A DNA stretch of 64,000 nucleotides. Source: Dictyoglomus turgidum DSM 6724 (lineage in GTDB: Bacteria > Dictyoglomota > Dictyoglomia > Dictyoglomales > Dictyoglomaceae). Both the position numbers and the translations under genes were made by a program. Within the stretch, counting starts at the first letter, position 1; each line of letters begins with the position of its first letter. Below the pieces are notes generated by a model, which was not told the DNA's origin, did no database searches, and worked only from the letters and a program-made list of their open reading frames with translations. Of the stretch, positions 41,020 to 49,396 are shown one piece after another. The stretch lies in contig NC_011661.1 in NCBI RefSeq assembly GCF_000021645.1, forward strand, positions 838,723 through 902,722. Direction: 5' to 3'.

Positions 41020-43260
41020 ATGGTTGAGAGAAAGACCTACTTTTTAACTCATATTATTCTTTGGATCCTGATTCCTCTTATATTGTTTCCTGTGGTTTGG
41101 GTGGTTAGTACCTCTATAAGGAGGGATGAAGCTGCTTTCTCTACTAAAATTTTCTCATCAAGGATATCTTTACAAAATTATAAAGATCTCCTTGCTCCTG
41201 AGAAAAATATGCCTGCCCTTGTTCAAGAACTTCAAAATCTTATAATGTTAACTCCTCCTTATGATACTTGGGATAGAGGGAGAGTTGAAAGGGAAATAGA
41301 AAAGGACATTTCTAACTTGAAATCCTATATAGACGAAACTAAGAGTAGATATGATAAAGCAGAAAAAGGCTATAGAGACTTGAATAATTATTTAGCTTTA
41401 AAAACTAATGAAATAAAAAATAACATATACCTACAATTGGAGGCTTTAAAGAAATACTTGGAGGAAAATCTTCCCAAAAAAGGAGAAGAGAGTAATTTGT
41501 CTATAAAGTTATCAGAGTTGAAAATTTTGAAAGAAAGAATTAACAATTTAAACTATAAAATATCTCAGAATAGAGAAGAATATAATAAAGTTTTGGTAAA
41601 AATTGATGCTCTTCAAAGAGAAATACTGGAGATAAATAATAAGATTAATGCTTTGAACAACGAAATTACATTCCTCAACAACAAGCTTGATCAATATTCA
41701 TTAGTAAGTTATAAAAAGGCCTCCTCTCTTGACAGAGTGTTTTCTTCTCTAATCGACAGACTTTCAAAATATTTAGACTTTGATTTGCTATTACAGAATA
41801 TTAGAAGCCTTTCTCGAAAGATAAAATATTTCACATCTGACAGTAAATACTTGTATTTTCAAGCTTCTTTCTTAAAGGTTTCTGAAAATCTTAACAATCT
41901 AATTGATCAGCTTGACGCAAAAGTTTCAGAATTAAATGCATACAATAGAAAAGTTGCCATATTGAATCAAGAGAATGAATTTCTTGAGATGCAAAAGGAA
42001 CTTCTTCAAAATCAAGAAGAGAACATAAAGGAAGAAGTAAGACCATTGACAAAAGTTGACCAGTTGAAAGAATTTATCTCGTCTCTTGATGCGAAATTAG
42101 ATAAGCTTCAAACAGTAGATGGTTTGGATGCCTTAATTAATGAGGTTTCTGTCTGGGAGGGTGAATTTAGAGATTTTGTTACTTCCTATATTATTGAGTA
42201 TGGAAGAGATAATTTAAGTTCAAGGATTGAGAATACAGCAGATAAATTTAAATGGTTTAATGACTATAAAACGTTAAAAGATAGATTTGAAAACCTTTCT
42301 TCCTATTTAACTAAGAATCTTCAAAAGGCTAATGAATTGACATCTATTATAGAGAGTAGGTGGAGAAGCTTTTTTGAAAAGAGTCTTCAGGGAGATAAAA
42401 CATATCTTCCTGAACTTGACAGTTTGTACAATCTGATAAAGACTGATTTTGTTAATTTCGTAAGTGCTAACATGAATATTGTATCTAAAAAAGCTGGAGA
42501 TTTGATGGATAATGTACCTTTTAAAGAGACAAAGAGATGGCTTAATGTGATCGATAGTGAACTATTTAGAATAGATCAGATTTGGAAACAAAAGACAAAG
42601 CATTACTTTTTGAAATGGGTTAGGAATTCTATCGTGGTTTCGGGGATTGCTGCTATTATAACTACTTTGATATGTTCTCTTGCAGCTTATCCCTTTAGCA
42701 GGATGAGATTTTGGGGTAGAAGATATGGTATCTTGACTCTGCTTCTTATTCAAATGTTTCCCAGCGCAGTATATATGATTGCTATATATAGCTTGCTTAA
42801 CATTTTAGGTAGATTTATTCCTTTTCTTGGGCTTGATACTCTTTCAGGTCTTACCTTTGTTTATTTAGGAAATATTGCCTATAATATGTACCTCATAAAG
42901 GGATATTATGACACCATACCTGATTCCCTTGAAGAATCGGCAATGATCGATGGTGCTACTAGATTTCAAACTTTTTACAAGATTGTGTTGCCCTTAGCAA
43001 GACCTATACTAACTGTTGTAGTAATTCTCACGTTTATGAGTATTTTCAATGAATTCATTTTTGCACGTATAATTCTTCAAGATGCCCAAAAGTATACCTA
43101 TGCTATTGGATTATGGACTTTCTCTTCAGGACCTTATCAAACAGAGTGGGGATTATTTACTGCAGCTGCTCTTCTTGGCATGTTACCTATGACTATATTA
43201 TTCTTATCATTGCAAAAGTATATTGTCAGTGGTTTAACGAAGGGAGCAGTTAAAGGATAA
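41020..43260 (+). CDS. MalG-type ABC importer permease with a large coiled-coil insertion
   Basis: The 746-residue protein is more than twice the usual length of MalG (about 300). The first membrane helix (about 9-30) and the conserved RRDEAAFSTKIFSSRISLQNYKDLL are followed by about 450 residues of extracytoplasmic sequence (about 62-520) rich in Leu, Asn, Lys and Glu heptads, predicted coiled coil. The normal permease core then resumes at HYFLKWVRNSIVVSGIAA, with the EAA loop TIPDSLEESAMIDGATRFQTFYKIVLPLA, and ends with SGLTKGAVKG. Long MalG proteins also occur in Thermotoga, as I recall. The insertion probably reaches into the periplasm towards the binding protein. Confidence 0.9.
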   Translation: MVERKTYFLTHIILWILIPLILFPVVWVVSTSIRRDEAAFSTKIFSSRISLQNYKDLLAPEKNMPALVQELQNLIMLTPPYDTWDRGRVEREIEKDISNLKSYIDETKSRYDKAEKGYRDLNNYLALKTNEIKNNIYLQLEALKKYLEENLPKKGEESNLSIKLSELKILKERINNLNYKISQNREEYNKVLVKIDALQREILEINNKINALNNEITFLNNKLDQYSLVSYKKASSLDRVFSSLIDRLSKYLDFDLLLQNIRSLSRKIKYFTSDSKYLYFQASFLKVSENLNNLIDQLDAKVSELNAYNRKVAILNQENEFLEMQKELLQNQEENIKEEVRPLTKVDQLKEFISSLDAKLDKLQTVDGLDALINEVSVWEGEFRDFVTSYIIEYGRDNLSSRIENTADKFKWFNDYKTLKDRFENLSSYLTKNLQKANELTSIIESRWRSFFEKSLQGDKTYLPELDSLYNLIKTDFVNFVSANMNIVSKKAGDLMDNVPFKETKRWLNVIDSELFRIDQIWKQKTKHYFLKWVRNSIVVSGIAAIITTLICSLAAYPFSRMRFWGRRYGILTLLLIQMFPSAVYMIAIYSLLNILGRFIPFLGLDTLSGLTFVYLGNIAYNMYLIKGYYDTIPDSLEESAMIDGATRFQTFYKIVLPLARPILTVVVILTFMSIFNEFIFARIILQDAQKYTYAIGLWTFSSGPYQTEWGLFTAAALLGMLPMTILFLSLQKYIVSGLTKGAVKG

Positions 43261-43296
43261 AAACTTATTGAATTTAGAGTATAAAGGAGTGATATT

Positions 43297-45156
43297 ATGG
43301 GGAAGAAAAAAGTATTGTTAATATTATTTTTACTGGGGGTTTTTATGACAACTTCAGGATATGGAGAGAGTAAAGTGTTAGTAAATCCCATAGAAAATAT
43401 ATCGAAGGATTTTATTAAGGGTGTTGATATATCAATGGTATATGAGGTTGAGAAAAATGGAGGAAAATACTTTGATAATGGGGTTCAAAAAGATCCACTT
43501 CAGATATTAAAAGATCACGGTGTTAATTGGGTAAGGGTTAGAATATGGAATGATCCATATGATGAAAAAGGAAATCCCTATGGAGGAGGAAACTGCGATT
43601 ATAAAAATATGACTGAGCTTGCCAAAAGAGCAAAATCTATTGGTTTAAAAGTGCTTGTAGATTTTCATTACAGTGATTTTTGGGCTGATCCTGGTAAACA
43701 GGAAAAACCAAAAGCATGGAAAAATTTAAAAGGTAAGGCTCTTGAGAAAGCAGTTTCTGATTTTACTTATCAAGTTGTTAAATACATGAAGGATAACAAA
43801 GCTCTACCAGATATGGTACAGATCGGTAATGAAGTAAACAATGGATTTTTGTGGCCAGATGGAAAACTTGTTGGAGATGATGCAGGGGGTTTTGAAAATT
43901 TTGTCAAACTATTCAACGCTGGAGTCAATGCTGTAAGAAGAGTAGACAAGAATATTAAAATAGCAGTACATCTTGCTGAAGGAGGAAATAGTGCCTTATT
44001 TAGATGGTTTTTTGGAAATGTTTTAAGTTTAAAAATGGATTTTGATGTTATTGGAGTATCCTATTATCCTTATTGGCATGGTACCATAGATGAGCTTAGG
44101 GAAAACTTAAACAGTATTGCTCTTTGGCTAAATAAGGAAATAGCAATTTTTGAGACCGCCTATGCTTGGACCTTAGATGATGCTGACGGCCATCCAAATA
44201 TCTTTGGCGGAGATTTATGGAAAATAGGAGGATATAAACCTACAATACAGGGGCAAGCTACAGCCATAAGGGATATTATGGATGTGGTGGCTCATATTCC
44301 AAATAATAAGGGGATAGGAATATTTTATTGGGAAGGGTGTTGGATTCCTGTTAAAGGAGCAGGATGGAAACAAGGAGAGGGTAATCCATGGGAAAATCAA
44401 GCATTATTTGATTTTAAAGGTAATACTCTTCCATCCTTAGATGTTTTTAATCTTGTTTATGGAAAAGAAAAGATAACTCCTAATCCAATAGAGGTATTGT
44501 CAGAAGTAAATATAAAAGTTTCTACAGGAGAAATTCCAAATTTGCCTGAAAAAGCTAAAGTGTTGTTTGATGATGATTCAATTAGAAGTATTAAAATTAA
44601 GTGGGATAATATTGATCCCAAATTCCTTACAACTCCTGGAGAGTTTAAACTAAGAGGGATTATTGAGGGGATTCAGAAAGAGATATATGCAAATATTTAT
44701 GTAAGTGGCCAGAAAAACTATATACAAAATCCAAGTTTTGAATCTGGTACCCTTTCTCCTTGGAAGGTTGAAGGAGATATCTCGGCTGTAAAAGTTGTAA
44801 AAGCAACCCCACCTCAAAACGCAAAGTCAGGGGATTATGCTCTTAATTACTGGCTTGATAAACCCTTTAAATTTGAACTATACCAAGTTATTAAAAATCT
44901 TAGTCCTGGTAAATATAAAGTAAGTTTTTGGATACAGGGTGGAGGTGGAGAAAATTTAATAAGATTTAAAGTAAGTGGGTATGGTGGTGAAGATAAATTT
45001 ATTGATATAATTAATACTGGTTGGCTAAATTGGAAGAATCCTACTATAAGTGATATTGAAGTTACTACAGGAGAAATAAAAATAAGCATAATAGTAGATG
45101 GAAATACAGGTAATTGGGCTTGGATTGATGATTTTGAATTAAAAGAGCAAGAGTAA
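43297..45156 (+). CDS. secreted GH53 endo-beta-1,4-galactanase with Ig-like and CBM61-like domains
   Basis: The 619-residue enzyme cuts beta-1,4-galactan side chains of pectin outside the cytoplasm. A signal peptide (VLLILFLLGVFMTTSGYG) is followed by the GH53 barrel (about 38-390) with FIKGVDISMVYE, the acid/base Glu in MVQIGNEVNNG (E179) and the nucleophile in IAIFETAYAW (E286). A small Ig-like (Big_4-type) domain spans about 405-470. The C-terminal domain (about 475-617, NYIQNPSFESGTLSPWK...NWAWIDDFEL) resembles CBM61, a galactan-binding module known on the Thermotoga galactanase. It closes the importer operon. Confidence 0.93.
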   Translation: MGKKKVLLILFLLGVFMTTSGYGESKVLVNPIENISKDFIKGVDISMVYEVEKNGGKYFDNGVQKDPLQILKDHGVNWVRVRIWNDPYDEKGNPYGGGNCDYKNMTELAKRAKSIGLKVLVDFHYSDFWADPGKQEKPKAWKNLKGKALEKAVSDFTYQVVKYMKDNKALPDMVQIGNEVNNGFLWPDGKLVGDDAGGFENFVKLFNAGVNAVRRVDKNIKIAVHLAEGGNSALFRWFFGNVLSLKMDFDVIGVSYYPYWHGTIDELRENLNSIALWLNKEIAIFETAYAWTLDDADGHPNIFGGDLWKIGGYKPTIQGQATAIRDIMDVVAHIPNNKGIGIFYWEGCWIPVKGAGWKQGEGNPWENQALFDFKGNTLPSLDVFNLVYGKEKITPNPIEVLSEVNIKVSTGEIPNLPEKAKVLFDDDSIRSIKIKWDNIDPKFLTTPGEFKLRGIIEGIQKEIYANIYVSGQKNYIQNPSFESGTLSPWKVEGDISAVKVVKATPPQNAKSGDYALNYWLDKPFKFELYQVIKNLSPGKYKVSFWIQGGGGENLIRFKVSGYGGEDKFIDIINTGWLNWKNPTISDIEVTTGEIKISIIVDGNTGNWAWIDDFELKEQE

Positions 45157-45212
45157 ATAGGCAAGGGGGCCTTCGAATAAAATAAATCTGATTAATTTAT
45201 GGGGAGGTTAGG

Positions 45213-46787
45213 ATGAGGAAATATCTTATTTTTTTGTTGATCTTGGTTCTTTTTGTAAATTTTGCTCACTCTCAAACTCCCAAGAGAGGGGGGACGTTAG
45301 TTTTTGGGAGAGGAGGAGACTCGGTTAAATTAGATCCAATAAATGTTACTGATGGTGAATCTTTGAGAGTTACTCACCAAATTTTTGATACCCTGGTGAA
45401 GTATAAACCCAATAATACAGAAGTAGTACCCTCATTAGCTGTTAAATGGAGTGTTTCAAAAGATCAAAAAGTTTGGACCTTTTATTTTAGAAAAGGGGTA
45501 AAGTTTCATGATGGTACTCCCTTTAATGCTCAGGCGGTGAAATTTAATTTTGACAGATGGAGAGACCCTAAGAATCCTTACCATATCGGAGGAGAGTTTG
45601 AATATTGGGGGTACATGTTTGGAGGATTTCCAGGAGTAGTTAAATCTGTAGATGTAGTAGATGATTATACTGTGAGGATTACTTTGACAAAGCCTTTAGC
45701 TCCATTTCTCTCTAATCTTGCAATGCCCTGTTTTGCAATAGCAAGTCCTACAGCTATTAAGAAGTATAAAGAAGATTTCTTCAAAAATCCTGTAGGTACT
45801 GGACCATTCAAATTTGTCTCTTGGAGTAAAGGGGATAAGATTGTTTTAGAGGCAAATAAGAATTATTGGGATGGTCCTCCTTACTTAGATAAGATAATAT
45901 TTAGATCCATTCCAGATAATTCAGCAAGATTTATGGAGCTTGAAGCAGGAACCGTAGACATCATCGATGGTATTAATCCAGAGGATGTGGAAAGAGTAAA
46001 GCAAAATAAAAATTTACAGCTTTTTATAAGACCAAGTTTAAATGTGTGCTATATCGCAATGAATATGGATAAAAAACCTTTTGATGATATAAGGGTAAGG
46101 CTCGCTATAAATTATGCTATAGATAAAAAAGCCATAATAGATGCTTATTATCCTAAGGGGCTTGCTATGGTGGCTAAAAATCCTATTCCTCCTACCTTAT
46201 GGGGGTACAATGATAAGATTCAAGATTATCCATATGATCCCAAGATGGCGAAGAAATTGTTAGCAGAAGCAGGATATTCTAATGGATTTAAGACTACATT
46301 GTGGGCAATGCCTGTTAACAGACCCTATATTCCACAACCCATGAAGGTGGCAGAAGCGGTACAAAGTTATTTGAAGGCTGTAGGTATTGACGCTGAGATT
46401 GTGACATATGATTGGGGAACTTATCTTCAAAAAACTGAGAATGGCGAACATGATATGGCATTTTTAGGGTGGACAGGGGATAATGGTGATCCTGATAATT
46501 TCTTCTATGTTCTTTTAGATAAAGATAATGCTGTAAAAGGAAGTGCAGGAAATATTGCTTTCTATAGATCCGATGAATTGCATGATATACTTATCAAGGC
46601 TCAAACCATATCTGATCAAAGGGAAAGAGCTAAACTTTATGAGAAGGCTTGTGAGATAGTTCATAGAGATGTGCCATGGGTAATATTAGCTCATACGATG
46701 CCTCCTCTTGCTGGTAAAATAACTGTGCACAATTATATTCCTCATGCTACTGGAAGTGAACCACTTAATAAGGTTTGGAAAGAATAA
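45213..46787 (+). CDS. DppA/OppA-type extracellular solute-binding protein
   Basis: The 524-residue protein has a signal peptide (LIFLLILVLFVNFAHSQ) and family 5 binding-protein features: KRGGTLVFGRGGDSVKLDP, WTFYFRKGVKFHDGTPFNA, NPVGTGPFKFVSW, NKNYWDGPPYLDKI and RVRLAINYAIDKKAII. Dipeptides or oligopeptides are the usual ligands, but in Thermotoga-like organisms this family also imports oligosaccharides, so the substrate is open. GGGGAGG precedes the ATG. A strong hairpin separates it from the permease genes. Confidence 0.88.
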   Translation: MRKYLIFLLILVLFVNFAHSQTPKRGGTLVFGRGGDSVKLDPINVTDGESLRVTHQIFDTLVKYKPNNTEVVPSLAVKWSVSKDQKVWTFYFRKGVKFHDGTPFNAQAVKFNFDRWRDPKNPYHIGGEFEYWGYMFGGFPGVVKSVDVVDDYTVRITLTKPLAPFLSNLAMPCFAIASPTAIKKYKEDFFKNPVGTGPFKFVSWSKGDKIVLEANKNYWDGPPYLDKIIFRSIPDNSARFMELEAGTVDIIDGINPEDVERVKQNKNLQLFIRPSLNVCYIAMNMDKKPFDDIRVRLAINYAIDKKAIIDAYYPKGLAMVAKNPIPPTLWGYNDKIQDYPYDPKMAKKLLAEAGYSNGFKTTLWAMPVNRPYIPQPMKVAEAVQSYLKAVGIDAEIVTYDWGTYLQKTENGEHDMAFLGWTGDNGDPDNFFYVLLDKDNAVKGSAGNIAFYRSDELHDILIKAQTISDQRERAKLYEKACEIVHRDVPWVILAHTMPPLAGKITVHNYIPHATGSEPLNKVWKE

Positions 46788-46791
46788 AATT

Positions 46792-46815
46792 ATGGGGGAG
46801 AGTCCTCTCCCCCAT
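46792..46815 (+). terminator. intercistronic hairpin after the Dpp-type binding-protein gene
   Basis: ATGGGGGAGAG (46792-46802) and CTCTCCCCCAT (46805-46815) are perfectly complementary over 11 bases, then GTTTTAGG. It probably acts as a partial terminator or 3' stabiliser, as in the sugar importer operon at 39251. Confidence 0.8.
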
Positions 46816-46836
46816 GTTTTAGGGGTAATAAAGTAG

Positions 46837-47838
46837 ATGAGGGAATATATAATAAAAAGATTGTTGCTTCTAATTCCTATTGTAATTGGAGTTTCTTTCT
46901 TTTCTTTTATATTAATAAGGTTAATACCAGGAGATCCTGCGAGGATAATTTTAGGAGAAAGAGCAACTCCTCAGGAACTCGAACGAATAAGAGAAGAACT
47001 TGGCTTAAATAAGCCAATTTTAGTTCAGTATTTAATTTTTTTGAAACAAATTGCTAAGGGAGATCTTGGAAGGTCTATTATAACAAGGGAAAAGGTAATT
47101 AAAGAGATTATGAATAGATTTCCTGCTACCATTGAATTAACTTTTTTCTCTATGTTTATAGCAGTTTTTTTTGGCATATTTTTTGGGATTTTAGCATCAT
47201 TAAAACCTGGTTCTTTTATTGATTCTTTTGTAATGTTTCTTGCACTTATTGGAGTTTCCATGCCTATTTTTTGGCTGGGTCTTATGTTAATATGGTTCGG
47301 ATCTCTTTATTTAGGATGGTTTCCTCCTTCAGGAAGATTAGACGTGGATATAAACCTCAATGTTATAACAAATTTTTATTTAGTTGATAGTATATTGACA
47401 GGTAACTTTAAAGCTTTTTTTAATTCTTTATATCACCTTATACTACCAAGCATTGCGTTATCATCAGTACCTATGGCGACAATTGCAAGAATGACAAGGT
47501 CAAGTATGTTAGAAGTTTTAAATCAAGAATATATTTTAGCAGAATACGCTAAAGGCTTACCTAAGAGAAAAATTATTCTAAGGTCTGCTTTAAGAAATGC
47601 TCTTATACCTATAATTACAGTTATTGGATTAGAATTTGGCTTTTTGCTTGGCGGAGCTATTATGACAGAAACTATATTTTCATGGCCTGGGATGGGGAGA
47701 TTAGTATATGATGCTATAATGTCCCGTGATTACCCCTTGATTCAAGGAGCCATATTGTTATCAGCTTTTTTGTTTGTGATGATTAACCTCGTAGTAGATG
47801 TTATCTATGTTTTTATTGATCCAAGAATACGTTATTAG
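46837..47838 (+). CDS. DppB-type ABC importer permease
   Basis: The 333-residue, six-helix inner-membrane protein starts IIKRLLLLIPIVIGVSFFSFILIRLIPGDPA, the DppB/OppB hallmark. It continues with GERATPQELERIREELGLNKPI and has the EAA loop LNQEYILAEYAKGLPKRKIILRSALRNALIPIITV. The end GRLVYDAIMSRDYPLIQGAIL is equally typical. It forms the translocation pore with the DppC-type protein encoded nine bases downstream. Confidence 0.93.
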   Translation: MREYIIKRLLLLIPIVIGVSFFSFILIRLIPGDPARIILGERATPQELERIREELGLNKPILVQYLIFLKQIAKGDLGRSIITREKVIKEIMNRFPATIELTFFSMFIAVFFGIFFGILASLKPGSFIDSFVMFLALIGVSMPIFWLGLMLIWFGSLYLGWFPPSGRLDVDINLNVITNFYLVDSILTGNFKAFFNSLYHLILPSIALSSVPMATIARMTRSSMLEVLNQEYILAEYAKGLPKRKIILRSALRNALIPIITVIGLEFGFLLGGAIMTETIFSWPGMGRLVYDAIMSRDYPLIQGAILLSAFLFVMINLVVDVIYVFIDPRIRY

Positions 47839-47847
47839 GAGAAGCTT

Positions 47848-48711
47848 ATGATGAGAACCGAAAATTTTTGTCAAAAACCCACAAGAAGAATGTTTAAGAA
47901 ATTTTTGAGGCATAAAACAGGGCTTTTAGGTAGTTTTTTGCTTTTTTCTTTTATTTTTTTGGCAATTCTTGCTCCTATTATAACTCCATATGATCCGTAC
48001 ACTCAAAATTTAACCGAGAGACTGCTTCCTCCATCTTCTAAACATTTATTTGGAACCGACTACGCAGGAAGAGATATTTTTACAAGGATAATTTATGGGG
48101 CAAGAATCTCTCTTATTATAGGATTTATATCGGTCTTTTTTGCTTTATCTTTTGGGGTTTTTTTAGGACTGATCTCAGGATATTTTGGAGGAGTATGGGA
48201 TGTTGTGATAATGAGATTAATTGACATAATGCTGGCTTTTCCGACGATATTGCTTGCTATTGGTATTGTAGCTGTTTTAGGTCCTAAGTTGGAAAATACA
48301 ATGATTGCTGTAGGTATTGTCTCTATACCAACCTTTGCAAGAGTGGTTAGGGCTTCGGTTCTTTCAATTAAGGAAAAGGATTTTATTGCTGCAGCAAAAG
48401 CTGTAGGAGTGAGTACAGGAAAAATTTTGTTAAAACATATTTTACCTAATATTGTTGCTCCTATAATTGTACAAGCAACTTTAGGGATAGCTTCTGCTAT
48501 TCTTGAAGCGGCAGGTCTTTCCTTTTTGGGACTTGGTGCAAAACCTCCTACTCCCGAATGGGGTGCTATGCTTTCCGAATCAAGGCAATATCTGAGATCT
48601 GCTCCTTGGACTGTTGTATTTCCAGGTCTTGCTATAATGTTATTAGTTCTTGCTTTTAATCTTTTTGGTGATGCTTTAAGGGATGTATTTGATCCAAAGT
48701 CTTATAGATGA
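47848..48711 (+). CDS. DppC-type ABC importer permease
   Basis: The 287-residue protein has the DppC/OppC features: an N-terminal cytoplasmic stretch ([28 protein letters not shown]), [29 protein letters not shown], the EAA loop [22 protein letters not shown], and [19 protein letters not shown] near the end. The usual DppD and DppF ATPase genes do not follow: the next gene encodes methylglyoxal synthase. Confidence 0.93.
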   Translation: MMRTENFCQKPTRRMFKKFLRHKTGLLGSFLLFSFIFLAILAPIITPYDPYTQNLTERLLPPSSKHLFGTDYAGRDIFTRIIYGARISLIIGFISVFFALSFGVFLGLISGYFGGVWDVVIMRLIDIMLAFPTILLAIGIVAVLGPKLENTMIAVGIVSIPTFARVVRASVLSIKEKDFIAAAKAVGVSTGKILLKHILPNIVAPIIVQATLGIASAILEAAGLSFLGLGAKPPTPEWGAMLSESRQYLRSAPWTVVFPGLAIMLLVLAFNLFGDALRDVFDPKSYR

Positions 48712-48722
48712 GGTGCAAAGAT

Positions 48723-49184
48723 ATGGGGTATAGAGAGATCATTATGGGGAAGCAAAAAAGAATTGCCTTAGTAGCCCATGATAATAAAAAACAAGAATTA
48801 TTAGAATGGGCAAAATTCAATAAAGGGACTTTAGCTAACCATATCTTATACGCTACAGGAACTACAGGAGATATTATAGAAAGAGAGCTTGGACTGAAGG
48901 TGATAAAATTTTATAGTGGACCTCTTGGAGGAGATCAACAAATTGGAGCAAAGATTGCAGAAGGAGAAATAGATTTCCTTATATTTTTCTGGGATCCATT
49001 GGAACCCCTTCCTCATGATCCTGACGTAAAGGCTCTTCTTAGAATTGCCGTAGTATGGAATATACCTATAGCATCAAATAGAGCAACAGCAGATTTTATT
49101 ATCTCATCTCCATTGATGAATACAGAATATGTAAGACTTGTTCCTGATTATCAAGGATACATTCATAGAAAAATAAATTTGTAA
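48723..49184 (+). CDS. mgsA: methylglyoxal synthase
   Basis: MgsA turns dihydroxyacetone phosphate into methylglyoxal and phosphate, a bypass that relieves sugar-phosphate overload. The protein (about 153 residues) has [68 protein letters not shown] (catalytic Asp region) and [18 protein letters not shown] chose ATG 48723, seven bases after GAGGTG at 48710-48715; ATG 48708 (overlapping the dppC stop) and 48744 are alternatives. It is the last gene of the importer operon. Confidence 0.93.
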   Translation: MGYREIIMGKQKRIALVAHDNKKQELLEWAKFNKGTLANHILYATGTTGDIIERELGLKVIKFYSGPLGGDQQIGAKIAEGEIDFLIFFWDPLEPLPHDPDVKALLRIAVVWNIPIASNRATADFIISSPLMNTEYVRLVPDYQGYIHRKINL

Positions 49185-49216
49185 AATTTTATCACAAATA
49201 TATTGATTTCATTATG

Positions 49217-49245
49217 TTGACATCTAATTATTTTAAAAGTATAAT
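49217..49245 (+). promoter_or_regulatory. consensus promoter of the SLH outer-membrane protein gene
   Basis: TTGACA (49217-49222), exactly 17 bases, and TATAAT (49240-49245): a full sigma-70 consensus, as expected for a very abundant envelope protein. The predicted transcript start near 49252 leaves a leader of about 145 bases. Confidence 0.88.
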
Positions 49246-49251
49246 TTAATT

Positions 49252-49396
49252 GAGTTTTCATGAAGGGAGGTGGAGAGGGAAATTCTAAATTAGCCTCTTT
49301 AACCGGTCTTAATTGGGAATTTAGAGAGGAAGCTCTTTATCCCTTTTGGGGTAAAGGTAGCTCTCTCTAAAAAATAATTTATTATGGGAGGGTCGT
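49252..49396 (+). promoter_or_regulatory. structured 5' leader of the SLH protein mRNA, with a possible 36-codon leader ORF
   Basis: The leader can fold into two competing hairpins. In one, CTAAATT (49285-49291) pairs with AATTTAG (49318-49324). In the other, TTTAGAGAG (49320-49328) pairs with CTCTCTAAA (49363-49371), enclosing CTTTATCCC (49335-49343) paired with GGGGTAAAG (49348-49356). An ATG at 49260 opens a 36-codon ORF ending at 49370. A Shine-Dalgarno-like AAGGGAGGTGG lies inside it, at 49263-49273. It matches no riboswitch class I recognise. Confidence 0.5.

Noticed and set aside
45157-45212. Terminator between galactanase and the Dpp-type binding-protein gene
   Set aside because: Only a 4-bp inverted repeat (AAGG/CCTT) is visible and no T-run, so no terminator is claimed.
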